Shown: positions 34,841 to 44,782, numbered from the stretch's first letter. The stretch is DNA of 64,000 nt from RGIG5612 sp050944475 (GCA_050944475.1 JBMNRD010000006.1:1-64000); one strand, 5' to 3'. Made by a program: numbers and translations. The notes: generated by a model from the letters alone, not told the origin.

Positions 34841-35206
34841 GTGTCGGAACTGAATATGGAAACTGCGCTGTGCCGGTATCTTCGCACACACCACACAGGC
34901 AGAAAAAACGCGGCTTCGAGCAAAACGCTTGAAGCCGTTTTTGATGTTACGGGTGCGGAAATCCGTAAGACGGTCAACGCCCTGCGCTGCGGCGGTTTCC
35001 CTGTTTGCAGCGATACGGCGGGTTACTATTATGCTGCTTCGCAGACCGAGGTGAACTCGACCATCGCACAGCTCAACGGAAGGATCACGAAAATCAGCAA
35101 CGCAAAAAACGGACTGCTTGCGTCGATGGAGATGTTCTCTCCCGCCATGTTCGTGGATGTAAGCGTTTGTATCTCAATGAAGGGAGGGATGCCGGGTGGC
35201 AAGTAA
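34841..35206 (+). CDS. Small winged-helix-like protein
   Basis: This 121-residue protein starts at GTG 34841 after AAGGAGG. Its N-terminal half (ETALCRYLRTHHTGRKNAAS, SKTLEAVFDVTGAEIRKTVN, ALRCGGFPVCSDTAGYYYA) reads as a winged helix-turn-helix similar to phage replication-associated proteins. The C-terminal part is helical (TEVNSTIAQLNGRITKISNA). It overlaps the giant gene by 11 bases. DNA binding is likely. A replication role is inferred. Confidence 0.6.
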   Translation: MSELNMETALCRYLRTHHTGRKNAASSKTLEAVFDVTGAEIRKTVNALRCGGFPVCSDTAGYYYAASQTEVNSTIAQLNGRITKISNAKNGLLASMEMFSPAMFVDVSVCISMKGGMPGGK

Positions 35207-38200
35207 ATATCAAATCATCACAAGCATGGCGGAGCATACCGCAGACGATATTAGGAAAAGCGCGGAAAAGTGGATGAGCTTTCTCACCACCGCCGCCAAC
35301 AACTACAAATACCGATTCAAAGACCAGCTACTCATACACGCACAGAAGCCGGACGCGACCGCCTGCGCTGAGATTGAGACATGGAACCGGCTCGGCAGAT
35401 GGGTCAACAAAGGCACAAAGGGTATTGCGCTTCTTGTAGACCGGGATACCCCGTACAGGCTGCGCCATGTGTTCGATGTGTCGGATACGAACACCCGTGT
35501 AGGCGCGCATATAACCCTTTGGCAGATGCAAGACCGTTATGAAGCCTCCGTCATTGAAGCGTTGCAGAACAGCTTCGGTGAAACGGAGAACACTTCAGAT
35601 TTAGCGTCGGTGTTGCTTGATACGGCAAAGAACGCCGTAGAGGATAATTTCCCCGATTACCTTTCCGACCTTCTTGCGGTCAAGGGTGACAGCTATTTGG
35701 AGGAACTGGACGAGCTGAATACCGAGGTTTGGTTTAAGACTGCCCTCACAAACAGCGTCGGGTTTATGCTGCTCTCCCGTTGCGGCTTTGACGCACGGGA
35801 ATATTTTGAGCGTGAGGATTTCAGCCGCGTTTTTGATTTCTCCACACCTGAAACGGTTGCTATTCTCGGCGGCGCTGCCAGCGATATATCCGAAATGGTA
35901 CTGAGGGAAATAGGCGCGACGGTCAAGAATCTGCAAATGGAGGAACGGAAACAGATTCGCACCTTTGCAAAGCAGCAGGAAATCACGCAAAATATAGACG
36001 GGAACAAAACCACCGAAAGGAGTGCTGAATATGGCGCTGACCTATACAATGCAGGGAGATTATCTGATACCCGACCTGACCGCGCCGGAAGCGCCGAGGA
36101 TTGGCAAGTATGGAATGCTGCGGCGCAGCTACCTGAGAGACCACAGGGACGGGATTTACACCGGGATGATGCTGTCGGGCAAGCTGAACAGCCATCTGGA
36201 GCAAATCGACCGGCAAGCGAACGAGATGATGGAGACCCTGACCTTGCATATGGCGGAGACGCAGGGCGTGACGGAGAGCCTGAAAGCGTCGGATCAGATG
36301 AAATGGGTAGGGCTGATGAACAACATTCGCCACTCGGCGGAGGAAATCGTGCTGACGGAGCTGATTTATCGTTAAGCGGTCACGACTTCAATGCCCGCTC
36401 CGACATCCCCTACTTCCACGAGGACGAGGAAAAGCAGGAGCTTCTGCGAACAAGTCACGCATTGAAAAACCACAGACAGGAAATCGCCGCGTTCTTTTCC
36501 GAGCATTCGGATAACAGAGAACGCGGCGATTTTATTAAGTCCTTCTTCGACAACACCTATACGGAGCTGCTCATACAGGACGGACAGCGCGTGGGATATA
36601 AGGCGTATGACGATCTGCTGCACCTCTGGCGCGGCGCGTATCTCAGCCGTGAGAAAGAGGTTTTCATTCGTTGGAGCCATGTGGCAGCAACCATCCACGG
36701 TATGCTGCTTCTGGATAAATGGCTCGACCGGGGCGAAAAGCCGCTCCCGACAGAGGGAGAGCAAATCACACTTATCGAACAGGCGGAGGCTGAAAAGTCC
36801 TCCGCTTTTGTTTTGCCGCAGGAAGCAGTCGATTACCTTCTGAGCTATGGAAGCTCTGTTTCAGAGGGCAAGTTTCGTATCTATGAGCAGTTTCAGAAAC
36901 ATGAAAGCACAGAGGAAAATGTTCGCTTTCTGAAAAGTGAATACGGCATCGGCGGTCATTCCGACGCTATCCCCGGCAGCGGCTTATGGGAAAACCACGA
37001 TGGGAAAGGCATTGAGATCACCAAGGGGATGAAAGGAAGCGACGGCTATGTTTCCGTGTTGCTCAAATGGCCTGCCGTCGCAAAGCGGATTGGAGAGCTT
37101 ATCAGCGCCGACCGCTACCTGAACTCACAGGAGAAGGAACAGTATCCCGCCTACCGTCGAGCAGTTGAAGCGCGTACAGAACGGCGTAAGATCGGCGACG
37201 AGTTCAACTCTATCATCCGCGACTACAACGACTATCAGACGCAGCTTGGAAATACCGATGCTTGCCTGAATCAGTATGTTCTCATTGAATGCGGCAATGC
37301 GTTCAGCATCGGCAATAAGACCACATGGACGCTCTCGGAAAACAACTATATTCTGCCGCTGATGCGGCAAGCCCTGTCCGGCATTATCTCGGAGGATACG
37401 CACCTTTCGGAACGCGCCGAAGCTGTGTTCGAGCAGTTGAGCGGCGACCTTGCCGCGCCGTTGGAACCGACCTATGACGAAATGAACCCGCCCCCGGAGC
37501 CGGAAAAGGAATACCGCTTCTCTCTGGGAGATACGGTCTATCTCGGCGCACAGGAGTTTGAAATCCTGTCCTTTGACGATGCCACCGTAAGGCTGTTTGA
37601 TTCGAGCTTTCCTTTGCTCAATAAGGAGCTGCCCCGTGCGGAGTTTGACGCGAAGCTCAAAGAGAACCCGATGAACGACCATCTGCTGCATGAGGTAGAG
37701 GCTTCGGAAACGCAGGAGCAAGCGGAAGAACCGGCTGAAAGGAAAAGCAGTGGGAACGCCCTTTGGGACGAATACCGCAGGGTCAAAGAGGAACACCCCG
37801 ACAGGATCGTTTTGTTTCAGGTCGGTGACTTTTTCGAGGTTATGGGCGATGACGCCGAGCCTGTCGCAAGGGCTCTCGACATCATGCTTACCCGCCGCAG
37901 TATCAACGCAGACGAGCGTGTGCCTATGTGCGGCGTTCCCGGACACAGGCTATCGACCTATGCGGATATGCTGTTTGACCGTGGCTTTGATATTGCCATT
38001 TCTGATGTAAGCGGCGGTGAGCGGAGAACCGAGCTGCTGTCCTCCACCCATAAGGACGCGCCGGTGGAATCCTATCCTGTGGGCAGGCTTGAGTTCCTCG
38101 GCTCTGACGGAGCTGTCGGCGATACCATTGAGTATATCGACGAAGCGGAGTTTCTCCGCGACATTTTTGAGGAAAATAACTACGGCACGCCAATGGTAAT

Positions 38201-41200
38201 CAAGGTGTACCGTCATGAGGACGGCAGCGCCATTCCCACCGATTTTGTAGAAAACCTCGACCAGCCGCCGCAGGGCTTTGAAATCATTGACGCACCCGTG
38301 GCGGAGCAGGTCATTACGGAAGAAGCGCCGGAGAAACCGCAGACGAATGACCGCTTCCATGTGGTGGAACTCGACCGTGGCGCACAGATCGTTTACGGCA
38401 TTTGGGATGACCGGATTGACGGGCTTTATGCGGATGAGAGCGGTGTTTCTGAGGAGTTTGGCGGCGAGTGGGAAGCAAATGCCTATTTGGAGAAGCTGAA
38501 CAATCCGGAATCGGCGCAGGAGGAACCCATCGTTCTCGAAGCGCCGAAGCCGAAACGCAAGTCCAGGACGCAGACCTTTGACCTTCATCCCGAAATCCCG
38601 CAGGCAGACCGCCACAACTTCCGTATCACAGACGATGCCTTGGGCGTGGGTACGCCGAGCGAGCGCTTTCAGAACAATATCGCCGCTATTCGGCTGCTCA
38701 AAACGCTTGAAGCAGAAGAACGCTTCGCTACACCGGCTGAACAGGAAACCCTTTCAAGGTATGTTGGCTGGGGCGGTCTTGCAGACTGCTTCGATGAGAA
38801 GCACAGCAGATACGGAGAGTTAAAAGCCCTGCTCTCGGAGGACGAATACGCTTCCGCAAGAGAATCTACCCTGACGGCGTTCTATACCCCTCCCGTCGTT
38901 ATCCGCAGCATTTATCAGGCGCTCGAAAACATGAATTTCAAAACCGGCAACATCTTGGAGCCGAGCTGCGGTGTTGGCAACTTCATCGGCATGGTGCCGG
39001 AGAGTATGGCGGACAGCAAGCTCTATGGTGTGGAGCTGGACGGCATATCGGGCAGAATCGCGCAGCAGCTCTATCAGCAGTCCTCTATCGCCGTGCAGGG
39101 CTTTGAACAAACCGATTTACCTGACAGCTTTTTTGACGCTGCCATAGGCAATGTCCCCTTCGGGCAGTTCAAGGTAGCGGATAAGCGGTACGACCGGCAC
39201 AACTTTCTCATCCACGACTATTTCTTTGCGCGGACGCTGGATAAGGTTCGACCGGGCGGTATAATTGCCTTTATTACCTCGAAGGGTACGCTCGACAAAG
39301 AAAACCCCGCCGTGCGGAAGTATATCGCCCAGCGCGCTGATCTACTCGGCGCTATCCGTCTGCCGAACAACACCTTCAAGAGCGCGGCGGGAACGGAAGT
39401 CACCTCCGACATCATCTTTCTCCAAAAGCGAGATAGGCTCATCGACATTGAGCCGGATTGGGTGCATCTCGGCAAGGATGGGATTCCCCCGCTGGGGGAA
39501 ATGTCGTCGCAAGACGACAAAAGGGGTGCCGCCCCTGCTAAGGGGAACGGCGTGACGATGAATCAGTATTTCATCGACAACCCGGATATGGTCATGGGCG
39601 AAATGCAGATGGTTTCGGGGCAGTTCGGCCCCGAATCCGCCTGTGTTCCCTACGAAGGGCAAGACCTCGGCGCTATGCTCTCGGACGCCATTCAGAATAT
39701 TCATGCGGAAATTGCCGAATACGAATTGGACGAGCTGACGGACGAGGAAGATGACCTTTCCATTCCCGCCGACCCGACCGTTCGCAATTTCAGCTACACG
39801 CTGGCTGACGGCAAGCTGTACTACCGGGAAAACTCCCGCATGAACCCCGTCGAGGCTTCCGTTACCGCCGAAAACCGCATTAAGGGCATGGTTGCCATCC
39901 GCGATTGTGTCCGCACGCTCATCGAGTACCAAACCGACGATTACCCCGACAGCGACATCAAGGAACAACAGGACAAGCTCAACCGCCTGTATGACGATTT
40001 TTCAAAGAAGTACGGGCGAATCAACGACCGCGCCAACAATTCAGCCTTCTCCAATGACAGCTCCTACCCTCTGCTTGCCTCCTTGGAGGTGCTGGACGAC
40101 GAGCGAAACTTTGTCCGTAAAGCGGATATGTTCTCAAAGCGCACCATCAAGCAGAAGGTTGTTATCACCTCTGTTGACACGGCTTCGGAGGCGCTGTCTG
40201 TATCACTTGCTGAAAAAGCAAGGGTCGATATGGCGTATATGGAGCAGCTTACCGGCAAATCCGAACAGGAAATCTTTGCGGATTTGCAGGGCGTCATCTT
40301 CCTAAACCCCATGCACACCTCCGACGACGACCGACGGGCAAAGTATCTGACGGCGGACGAGTATCTCTCCGGCAATGTCCGTGAAAAGCTGGATTGGGCA
40401 AGGCGCAGCGCAGAGCTGTACCCGCAGGACTATACCGCCAATGTACAAGCCTTGGAAGCGGTGCAGCTGGTGAATCTGACCGCAAGTGAAATCTCGGTGC
40501 GTCTCGGCGCGACATGGCTGCCGACCGAGGATGTGGAAGCGTTCATGTTCGAGCTGTTTTCCACGCCGAGGTACAGCCGATGGAATATCAAAGTCCACTT
40601 TTCGGCGTACACCGGCGAATGGAACATCGAGGGCAAGAGCTACGACCGTGGGAATGTCAAAGCGTTTAACACCTACGGCACGAGCCGCATCAACGGCTAT
40701 AAGATTATCGAGGAAACCCTAAACCTCCGTGATGTCCGCATTTTTGATTATGTGGAGGACGACGAGGGGCGCAAAAAGCCCGTTCTAAACCGCAAGGAGA
40801 CCGCCATCGCCCAGGGCAAGCAGGAGCTTATCAAAGCCGCGTTTGCCGACTGGATATGGAAAGACCCTGAAAGACGGCAACGGCTCTGTAAGCTCTACAA
40901 CGAAAAGTTCAACTCAAACCGTGCGCGGGAGTACGACGGCAGCTTTCTGAATCTTGTCGGAATCAACCCGGAAATCACCCTGCGCACCCATCAGATAAAC
41001 GCCGTAGCGCGTGGACTGCTGGGCGGCAACGAGCTGCTTGCCCATGTCGTCGGGGCTGGGAAAACCTACACGATGACCGCTATCGCACAGGAGAGCAAGC
41101 GGCTGGGCTTATGTCAAAAGAGCCTGTTTGTCGTACCCAACCATTTGACGGAGCAATGGGCGTCGGAATATATGCAACTGTACCCCAGCGCGAATATCCT

Positions 41201-43448
41201 GGTTGCGTCCAAAAAGGACTTTGAAACAAAGAACCGCAAGAAGTTCTGTGCGCGTATCGCCACCGGCGATTATGACGCAATCATCATCGGTCACAGCCAG
41301 TTCGAGAAAATCCCCATGAGCATCGAGCGCCAGCGCGCCATTTTAGAGCAGCAGCTTGAGGAAATCGTGAACGGTATATCCGAGCTGAAACACAACCGGG
41401 GCGACAATTTCAGCGTCAAGCAGCTTGAAAAGACCAAGAAAACGGTGAAGCTGAAGCTCGAAAAGCTCAACGACCAAAGCCGCAAGGACGATATTGTGAC
41501 CTTTGAGGAGCTGGGCGTTGACCGCCTGTTCATTGACGAAGCGCACTACTACAAGAACCTCGCCGCATTTACAAAAATGCGAAATGTAGGCGGTATCAGC
41601 CAGACGGAAGCGCAGAAATCCAGCGACCTGTATATGAAATGCCGCTACCTTGATGAACTCACAGGTGGGCGCGGTATCGTATTTGCCACAGGCACACCCA
41701 TCAGCAATTCGATGGTTGAAATGTATACCATGCAAAAGTATCTGCAATACGACACGCTGCGAAGAAACGGTTTGCTTCACTTCGATTCATGGGCGAGTAC
41801 CTTCGGGGAAACGGTCACGGCCATTGAGCTTGCACCGGAGGGTACGGGCTACCGGGCAAAGACGCGATTTGCCAAGTTCTACAACCTGCCTGAGCTGATG
41901 ATGATGTTCCGCGAAGTGGCGGATATTCAGACGGCGGATATGTTACAGCTTCCCGTCCCGAAGGCCAACTACCACAACATCGCGCTAAAACCCTCCGAAC
42001 AGCAGAAGGAGATGGTAGCGTCCCTTGCCGAGCGTGCAGAGCGCGTCCGCAACAAGATGGTGGATGCAAGCGTAGATAATATGCTGCTCATCACCAACGA
42101 CGGGCGAAAGCTGGCGCTTGACCAACGGCTCATGAACGAGCTGCTGCCCGACAGCGACACAGGAAAAGCAGTCGCCTGCGCCGAGAATGTCTATGAAATA
42201 TGGGAGCGCACAAAGGAGGCGCGTTCCACGCAGATGGTGTTCTGCGACTTATCGACACCCCACGGCGATGGGAAGTTCAATGTCTACGACGATATTCGGG
42301 ATAAGCTCATCGCCAAAGGCGTTCCCGCAGAGGAAATCGCATATATCCACTCCGCAAATACCGAGGTGCAGAAAAAGGAGCTGTTCGGCAAGGTCAGAAG
42401 CGGACAAATCCGCATACTGCTCGGCTCCACGCAAAAGATGGGTTCAGGCACCAATGTGCAGAAAAAACTTGTTGCGCTTACGCATATCGACTGTCCGTGG
42501 CGACCTTCGGACTTGCAGCAGCGCGAGGGGCGCATCATTCGTCAGGGCAACGAAAACCCGGAGGTGGACATCTATTCCTATGTCACAGAAAACACCTTCG
42601 ACGCCTATTTGTATCAGCTCGTGGAATCCAAACAGAAGTTCATCGGGCAGATTATGACCTCAAAAAGCCCGGTACGCTCTGCGGAGGACATCGACGAAAC
42701 GGCTCTTTCCTATGCCGAAATCAAGGCGCTTGCCACAGGCAATCCGTATATCAAGGAAAAGATGGACTTGGATGTTGCGGTGGCGCGGTTGAAGCTGCTG
42801 AAAGCCAACCACCTCAGTCAGAAATATTCGTTGGAGGATCAGATCATCAAGAGCTTTCCACAGCAGATACGCTCCTATGAGGAACGCATGAACGGGCTGA
42901 ATAAGGATATGGCGCACCTTGCAGAGCAAACGCACCCCAACAAAGACGGCTTCTCCCCGATGACCATTCGGAGCGTGACCTATGCGGAAAAGAAGGAAGC
43001 CGGTGCTGCGCTCCTTGCAGCCTGCAAAGCTATGACAAACCCCGACGCCATCCCTTTGGGAGAGTATCGGGGCTTTTCTATGGAGCTGTCCTTTGACAGC
43101 TTTAGTCGGGAGTTCAAGATAACGCTGAAAAACGAGCTGCGACATTCTGTTTCGCTCGGCACGGACATCTTCGGCAACATCCAGCGTTTGGATAACCAGC
43201 TCGAAAGCTTCCCGGCTAAGCTCACAGCCTGCGCGGAGCAACTGGAGAACACCAAAACCCAGCTTGTCAACGCAAAGGTTGAGGTTGAAAAACCGTTTCC
43301 CCATGAGGAAGAACTGAAAACCAAAACCGCACGGCTGGATGAACTCAATATCCTGCTCAATATGGATAAGCGGGAAAACGAGCTTGTGGATGGTGAGCCG
43401 GACGAGGGCGAGCTGACCGGGCGAAGCGTAAAAGACCGTGAACGGTAA
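35196..43448 (+). CDS. Giant polyvalent protein: N6-adenine methylase-like plus SNF2-type helicase
   Basis: This 2,750-residue protein starts at GTG 35196. In order: an ArdC/LtrC-like N-terminal region (residues 1-130); a linker overprinted with tnpV (about 279-393); a MutS domain I-like module (about 857-950, LFQVGDFFEVMGDDA); a Rossmann methylase region (FYTPPVV near 1230, EPSCGVGNF near 1255 and GNVPFGQF near 1319 in place of NPPF/Y); then a superfamily 2 helicase (GAGKT near 1953, DEAH near 2113, QQREGRIIRQGN near 2440). Such proteins are common in conjugative elements and are thought to protect incoming DNA from restriction. The in-frame palindromic stretch at 39484-39546 is unusual. Confidence 0.9.
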   Translation: MASKYQIITSMAEHTADDIRKSAEKWMSFLTTAANNYKYRFKDQLLIHAQKPDATACAEIETWNRLGRWVNKGTKGIALLVDRDTPYRLRHVFDVSDTNTRVGAHITLWQMQDRYEASVIEALQNSFGETENTSDLASVLLDTAKNAVEDNFPDYLSDLLAVKGDSYLEELDELNTEVWFKTALTNSVGFMLLSRCGFDAREYFEREDFSRVFDFSTPETVAILGGAASDISEMVLREIGATVKNLQMEERKQIRTFAKQQEITQNIDGNKTTERSAEYGADLYNAGRLSDTRPDRAGSAEDWQVWNAAAQLPERPQGRDLHRDDAVGQAEQPSGANRPASERDDGDPDLAYGGDAGRDGEPESVGSDEMGRADEQHSPLGGGNRADGADLSLSGHDFNARSDIPYFHEDEEKQELLRTSHALKNHRQEIAAFFSEHSDNRERGDFIKSFFDNTYTELLIQDGQRVGYKAYDDLLHLWRGAYLSREKEVFIRWSHVAATIHGMLLLDKWLDRGEKPLPTEGEQITLIEQAEAEKSSAFVLPQEAVDYLLSYGSSVSEGKFRIYEQFQKHESTEENVRFLKSEYGIGGHSDAIPGSGLWENHDGKGIEITKGMKGSDGYVSVLLKWPAVAKRIGELISADRYLNSQEKEQYPAYRRAVEARTERRKIGDEFNSIIRDYNDYQTQLGNTDACLNQYVLIECGNAFSIGNKTTWTLSENNYILPLMRQALSGIISEDTHLSERAEAVFEQLSGDLAAPLEPTYDEMNPPPEPEKEYRFSLGDTVYLGAQEFEILSFDDATVRLFDSSFPLLNKELPRAEFDAKLKENPMNDHLLHEVEASETQEQAEEPAERKSSGNALWDEYRRVKEEHPDRIVLFQVGDFFEVMGDDAEPVARALDIMLTRRSINADERVPMCGVPGHRLSTYADMLFDRGFDIAISDVSGGERRTELLSSTHKDAPVESYPVGRLEFLGSDGAVGDTIEYIDEAEFLRDIFEENNYGTPMVIKVYRHEDGSAIPTDFVENLDQPPQGFEIIDAPVAEQVITEEAPEKPQTNDRFHVVELDRGAQIVYGIWDDRIDGLYADESGVSEEFGGEWEANAYLEKLNNPESAQEEPIVLEAPKPKRKSRTQTFDLHPEIPQADRHNFRITDDALGVGTPSERFQNNIAAIRLLKTLEAEERFATPAEQETLSRYVGWGGLADCFDEKHSRYGELKALLSEDEYASARESTLTAFYTPPVVIRSIYQALENMNFKTGNILEPSCGVGNFIGMVPESMADSKLYGVELDGISGRIAQQLYQQSSIAVQGFEQTDLPDSFFDAAIGNVPFGQFKVADKRYDRHNFLIHDYFFARTLDKVRPGGIIAFITSKGTLDKENPAVRKYIAQRADLLGAIRLPNNTFKSAAGTEVTSDIIFLQKRDRLIDIEPDWVHLGKDGIPPLGEMSSQDDKRGAAPAKGNGVTMNQYFIDNPDMVMGEMQMVSGQFGPESACVPYEGQDLGAMLSDAIQNIHAEIAEYELDELTDEEDDLSIPADPTVRNFSYTLADGKLYYRENSRMNPVEASVTAENRIKGMVAIRDCVRTLIEYQTDDYPDSDIKEQQDKLNRLYDDFSKKYGRINDRANNSAFSNDSSYPLLASLEVLDDERNFVRKADMFSKRTIKQKVVITSVDTASEALSVSLAEKARVDMAYMEQLTGKSEQEIFADLQGVIFLNPMHTSDDDRRAKYLTADEYLSGNVREKLDWARRSAELYPQDYTANVQALEAVQLVNLTASEISVRLGATWLPTEDVEAFMFELFSTPRYSRWNIKVHFSAYTGEWNIEGKSYDRGNVKAFNTYGTSRINGYKIIEETLNLRDVRIFDYVEDDEGRKKPVLNRKETAIAQGKQELIKAAFADWIWKDPERRQRLCKLYNEKFNSNRAREYDGSFLNLVGINPEITLRTHQINAVARGLLGGNELLAHVVGAGKTYTMTAIAQESKRLGLCQKSLFVVPNHLTEQWASEYMQLYPSANILVASKKDFETKNRKKFCARIATGDYDAIIIGHSQFEKIPMSIERQRAILEQQLEEIVNGISELKHNRGDNFSVKQLEKTKKTVKLKLEKLNDQSRKDDIVTFEELGVDRLFIDEAHYYKNLAAFTKMRNVGGISQTEAQKSSDLYMKCRYLDELTGGRGIVFATGTPISNSMVEMYTMQKYLQYDTLRRNGLLHFDSWASTFGETVTAIELAPEGTGYRAKTRFAKFYNLPELMMMFREVADIQTADMLQLPVPKANYHNIALKPSEQQKEMVASLAERAERVRNKMVDASVDNMLLITNDGRKLALDQRLMNELLPDSDTGKAVACAENVYEIWERTKEARSTQMVFCDLSTPHGDGKFNVYDDIRDKLIAKGVPAEEIAYIHSANTEVQKKELFGKVRSGQIRILLGSTQKMGSGTNVQKKLVALTHIDCPWRPSDLQQREGRIIRQGNENPEVDIYSYVTENTFDAYLYQLVESKQKFIGQIMTSKSPVRSAEDIDETALSYAEIKALATGNPYIKEKMDLDVAVARLKLLKANHLSQKYSLEDQIIKSFPQQIRSYEERMNGLNKDMAHLAEQTHPNKDGFSPMTIRSVTYAEKKEAGAALLAACKAMTNPDAIPLGEYRGFSMELSFDSFSREFKITLKNELRHSVSLGTDIFGNIQRLDNQLESFPAKLTACAEQLENTKTQLVNAKVEVEKPFPHEEELKTKTARLDELNILLNMDKRENELVDGEPDEGELTGRSVKDRER
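36031..36375 (+). CDS. tnpV: TnpV-like protein overprinted inside the giant polyvalent gene
   Basis: A 114-residue frame lies wholly inside the giant gene but in another phase. It begins MALTYTMQGDYLIPDL and has KYGMLRRSYLRDHRDGIYT, MMLSGKLNSHLEQIDRQANE and MKWVGLMNNIRHSAEEIVL, which match TnpV, a small protein first described in Tn4451-type transposons. AAAGGAG lies 9 bases before the ATG. The main frame over the same bases is a low-complexity Asp/Arg/Gly/Ala-rich linker, as expected if the tnpV frame carries the older information. The function of TnpV is not established. Confidence 0.75.
   Translation: MALTYTMQGDYLIPDLTAPEAPRIGKYGMLRRSYLRDHRDGIYTGMMLSGKLNSHLEQIDRQANEMMETLTLHMAETQGVTESLKASDQMKWVGLMNNIRHSAEEIVLTELIYR
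39484..39546 (+). repeat. Three tandem hairpins inserted in frame in the giant gene
   Basis: TTCCCCC-gct-GGGGGAA (39484-39500), GTCGTC-gcaa-GACGAC (39503-39518) and AGGGG-tgccg-CCCCT (39522-39536) follow one another, then AGGGG again. Blocks of this appearance occur as dispersed intergenic repeats in Clostridia. Here the block is translated (residues about 1430-1450, MSSQDDKRGAAPAKGNG) just after the methylase domain and keeps the frame. Confidence 0.75.
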
Positions 43449-43539
43449 AACCAGGACGGCATCTTCGGGTGCTGCCCTTACATAGCTGATACGCTTTATG
43501 GAGCTGTCGGCTATTTCTATTTCAAAGGAGATGATGCAG

Positions 43540-43875
43540 ATGACCAATGAAGAACTGAACACCCGGCTTTACGAGAAGATGTTTGAGGAACAGGGAACCT
43601 ATCGCGGATGGCTCCTGTCGCAGCCGCCCGAAGAAATCCTCAATCACACTTATGAGTACACCATGCGCGAGGATATTCTGATCTCGATGGAGTGTGACGA
43701 CCTCTCGGACAAGCAATGCAGGGCGCTCCTCAAATCCCCCTGTCCCCTCGGCGATGTGTACAAGGAATGGGAGAAGCGAGAGACCGGTCACATGGACGAC
43801 ATCCGGGACACGCTTGAGAGCCGCGCCAATGCAGTTATCAGACAGGACTTTCTCAAATCACAGGCGGAAAGGTAG
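43540..43875 (+). CDS. DUF3848 domain protein
   Basis: This 111-residue protein starts at ATG 43540, preceded by AAAGGAG. ELNTRLYEKMFEEQGTYRGW, EILNHTYEYTMREDIL and LSDKQCRALL...DVYKEWEKRE match DUF3848, a helical domain carried by Firmicutes conjugative elements and phages. The function is unknown. It lies 91 bases after the giant gene, beyond a small GGCATC/GGTGCTGCC hairpin, and 10 bases before the primase-like gene. Confidence 0.8.
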   Translation: MTNEELNTRLYEKMFEEQGTYRGWLLSQPPEEILNHTYEYTMREDILISMECDDLSDKQCRALLKSPCPLGDVYKEWEKRETGHMDDIRDTLESRANAVIRQDFLKSQAER

Positions 43876-43885
43876 GTGCGTGCCA

Positions 43886-44782
43886 ATGGGCTATGTTCTC
43901 CCGGAGGACATCGAACAGGCAAAGCAGATGGATTTGCTGACCTACCTTCAAAACTATGAGCCGCAGGAGCTTGTGCGTGTGTCCGGCAACACCTTTTGTA
44001 CCCGTGAGCATGATTCCCTCAAAATCAGCAACGGGAAATGGCATTGGTTCTCCCGTGAAGTCGGCGGTAAAACGGCGCTGGATTATCTCATCAAGGTCAA
44101 AGGTTACGGCTTTGTGGAGGCGGTGGAAACCATACTGGGACGGGCGGCAGTAAAGCCGCCTGTTTTTTATCGGCAGAAGGTTACTAAGGTGCGGGAGCTG
44201 CTTATGCCGCCGCTCAACGACAATACAAACACCGTGGAACGGTATCTGAAAGGACGCGGCATCCATCCCGTCATCATCGACTACTGCCTGAAAAACAAGC
44301 TGCTCTTTGAGTCAAGGGATTACCACAACGCCGTTTTCATGGGCTACGACCCCGCAGGAAAAGCGCGGTACGGATGTGTTCGCGACACAGTCGGCATATA
44401 CAAGGGCGACCTGTCCGGCAGCGACAAGCACTACTCCTTCTCCATCCCCGGCAAAAGCGATACCGTGCATCTCTTTGAGTCGGCAATCGACCTGATGAGC
44501 TTCGCAACGCTGGAGCTGTTTGAAGGGCGCGACTGGCACAAAGACCATCTGCTGTCCCTTGCAGGCGTGTATAAGACAAAGAGAAAGGATGTTGTGCCGA
44601 TTGCGCTGGAACGGTATTTGAAGGATTACCCGCAAATCACGACCCTGCGGCTGCACCTCGACAATGACGAGATCGGGCGCGGCGCGGTGTCGGGTATTGT
44701 CGCCGGACTGGACGGGCAGTATCAGGTATTCGACGAGCCGCCGAGGTGCGGTAAGGATGTAAACGACCAGCTCAGAATATGA
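43886..44782 (+). CDS. DUF3991 and toprim-domain (primase-like) protein
   Basis: This 298-residue protein has an N-terminal zinc-ribbon-like or primase-like region (IEQAKQMDLLTYLQNYEPQE, then KWHWFSREVGGKTALDYLIK), a DUF3991 middle (YLKGRGIHPVIIDYCLKNKL) and a toprim-like C-terminus with VHLFESAIDLMSFATL and LRLHLDNDEIGRGA, which hold the Glu and DxD residues. It resembles element-encoded primases that prime the complementary strand after transfer. The start at ATG 43886 is chosen because it begins the conserved region, with GGTAGGTG upstream. Confidence 0.8.
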   Translation: MGYVLPEDIEQAKQMDLLTYLQNYEPQELVRVSGNTFCTREHDSLKISNGKWHWFSREVGGKTALDYLIKVKGYGFVEAVETILGRAAVKPPVFYRQKVTKVRELLMPPLNDNTNTVERYLKGRGIHPVIIDYCLKNKLLFESRDYHNAVFMGYDPAGKARYGCVRDTVGIYKGDLSGSDKHYSFSIPGKSDTVHLFESAIDLMSFATLELFEGRDWHKDHLLSLAGVYKTKRKDVVPIALERYLKDYPQITTLRLHLDNDEIGRGAVSGIVAGLDGQYQVFDEPPRCGKDVNDQLRI

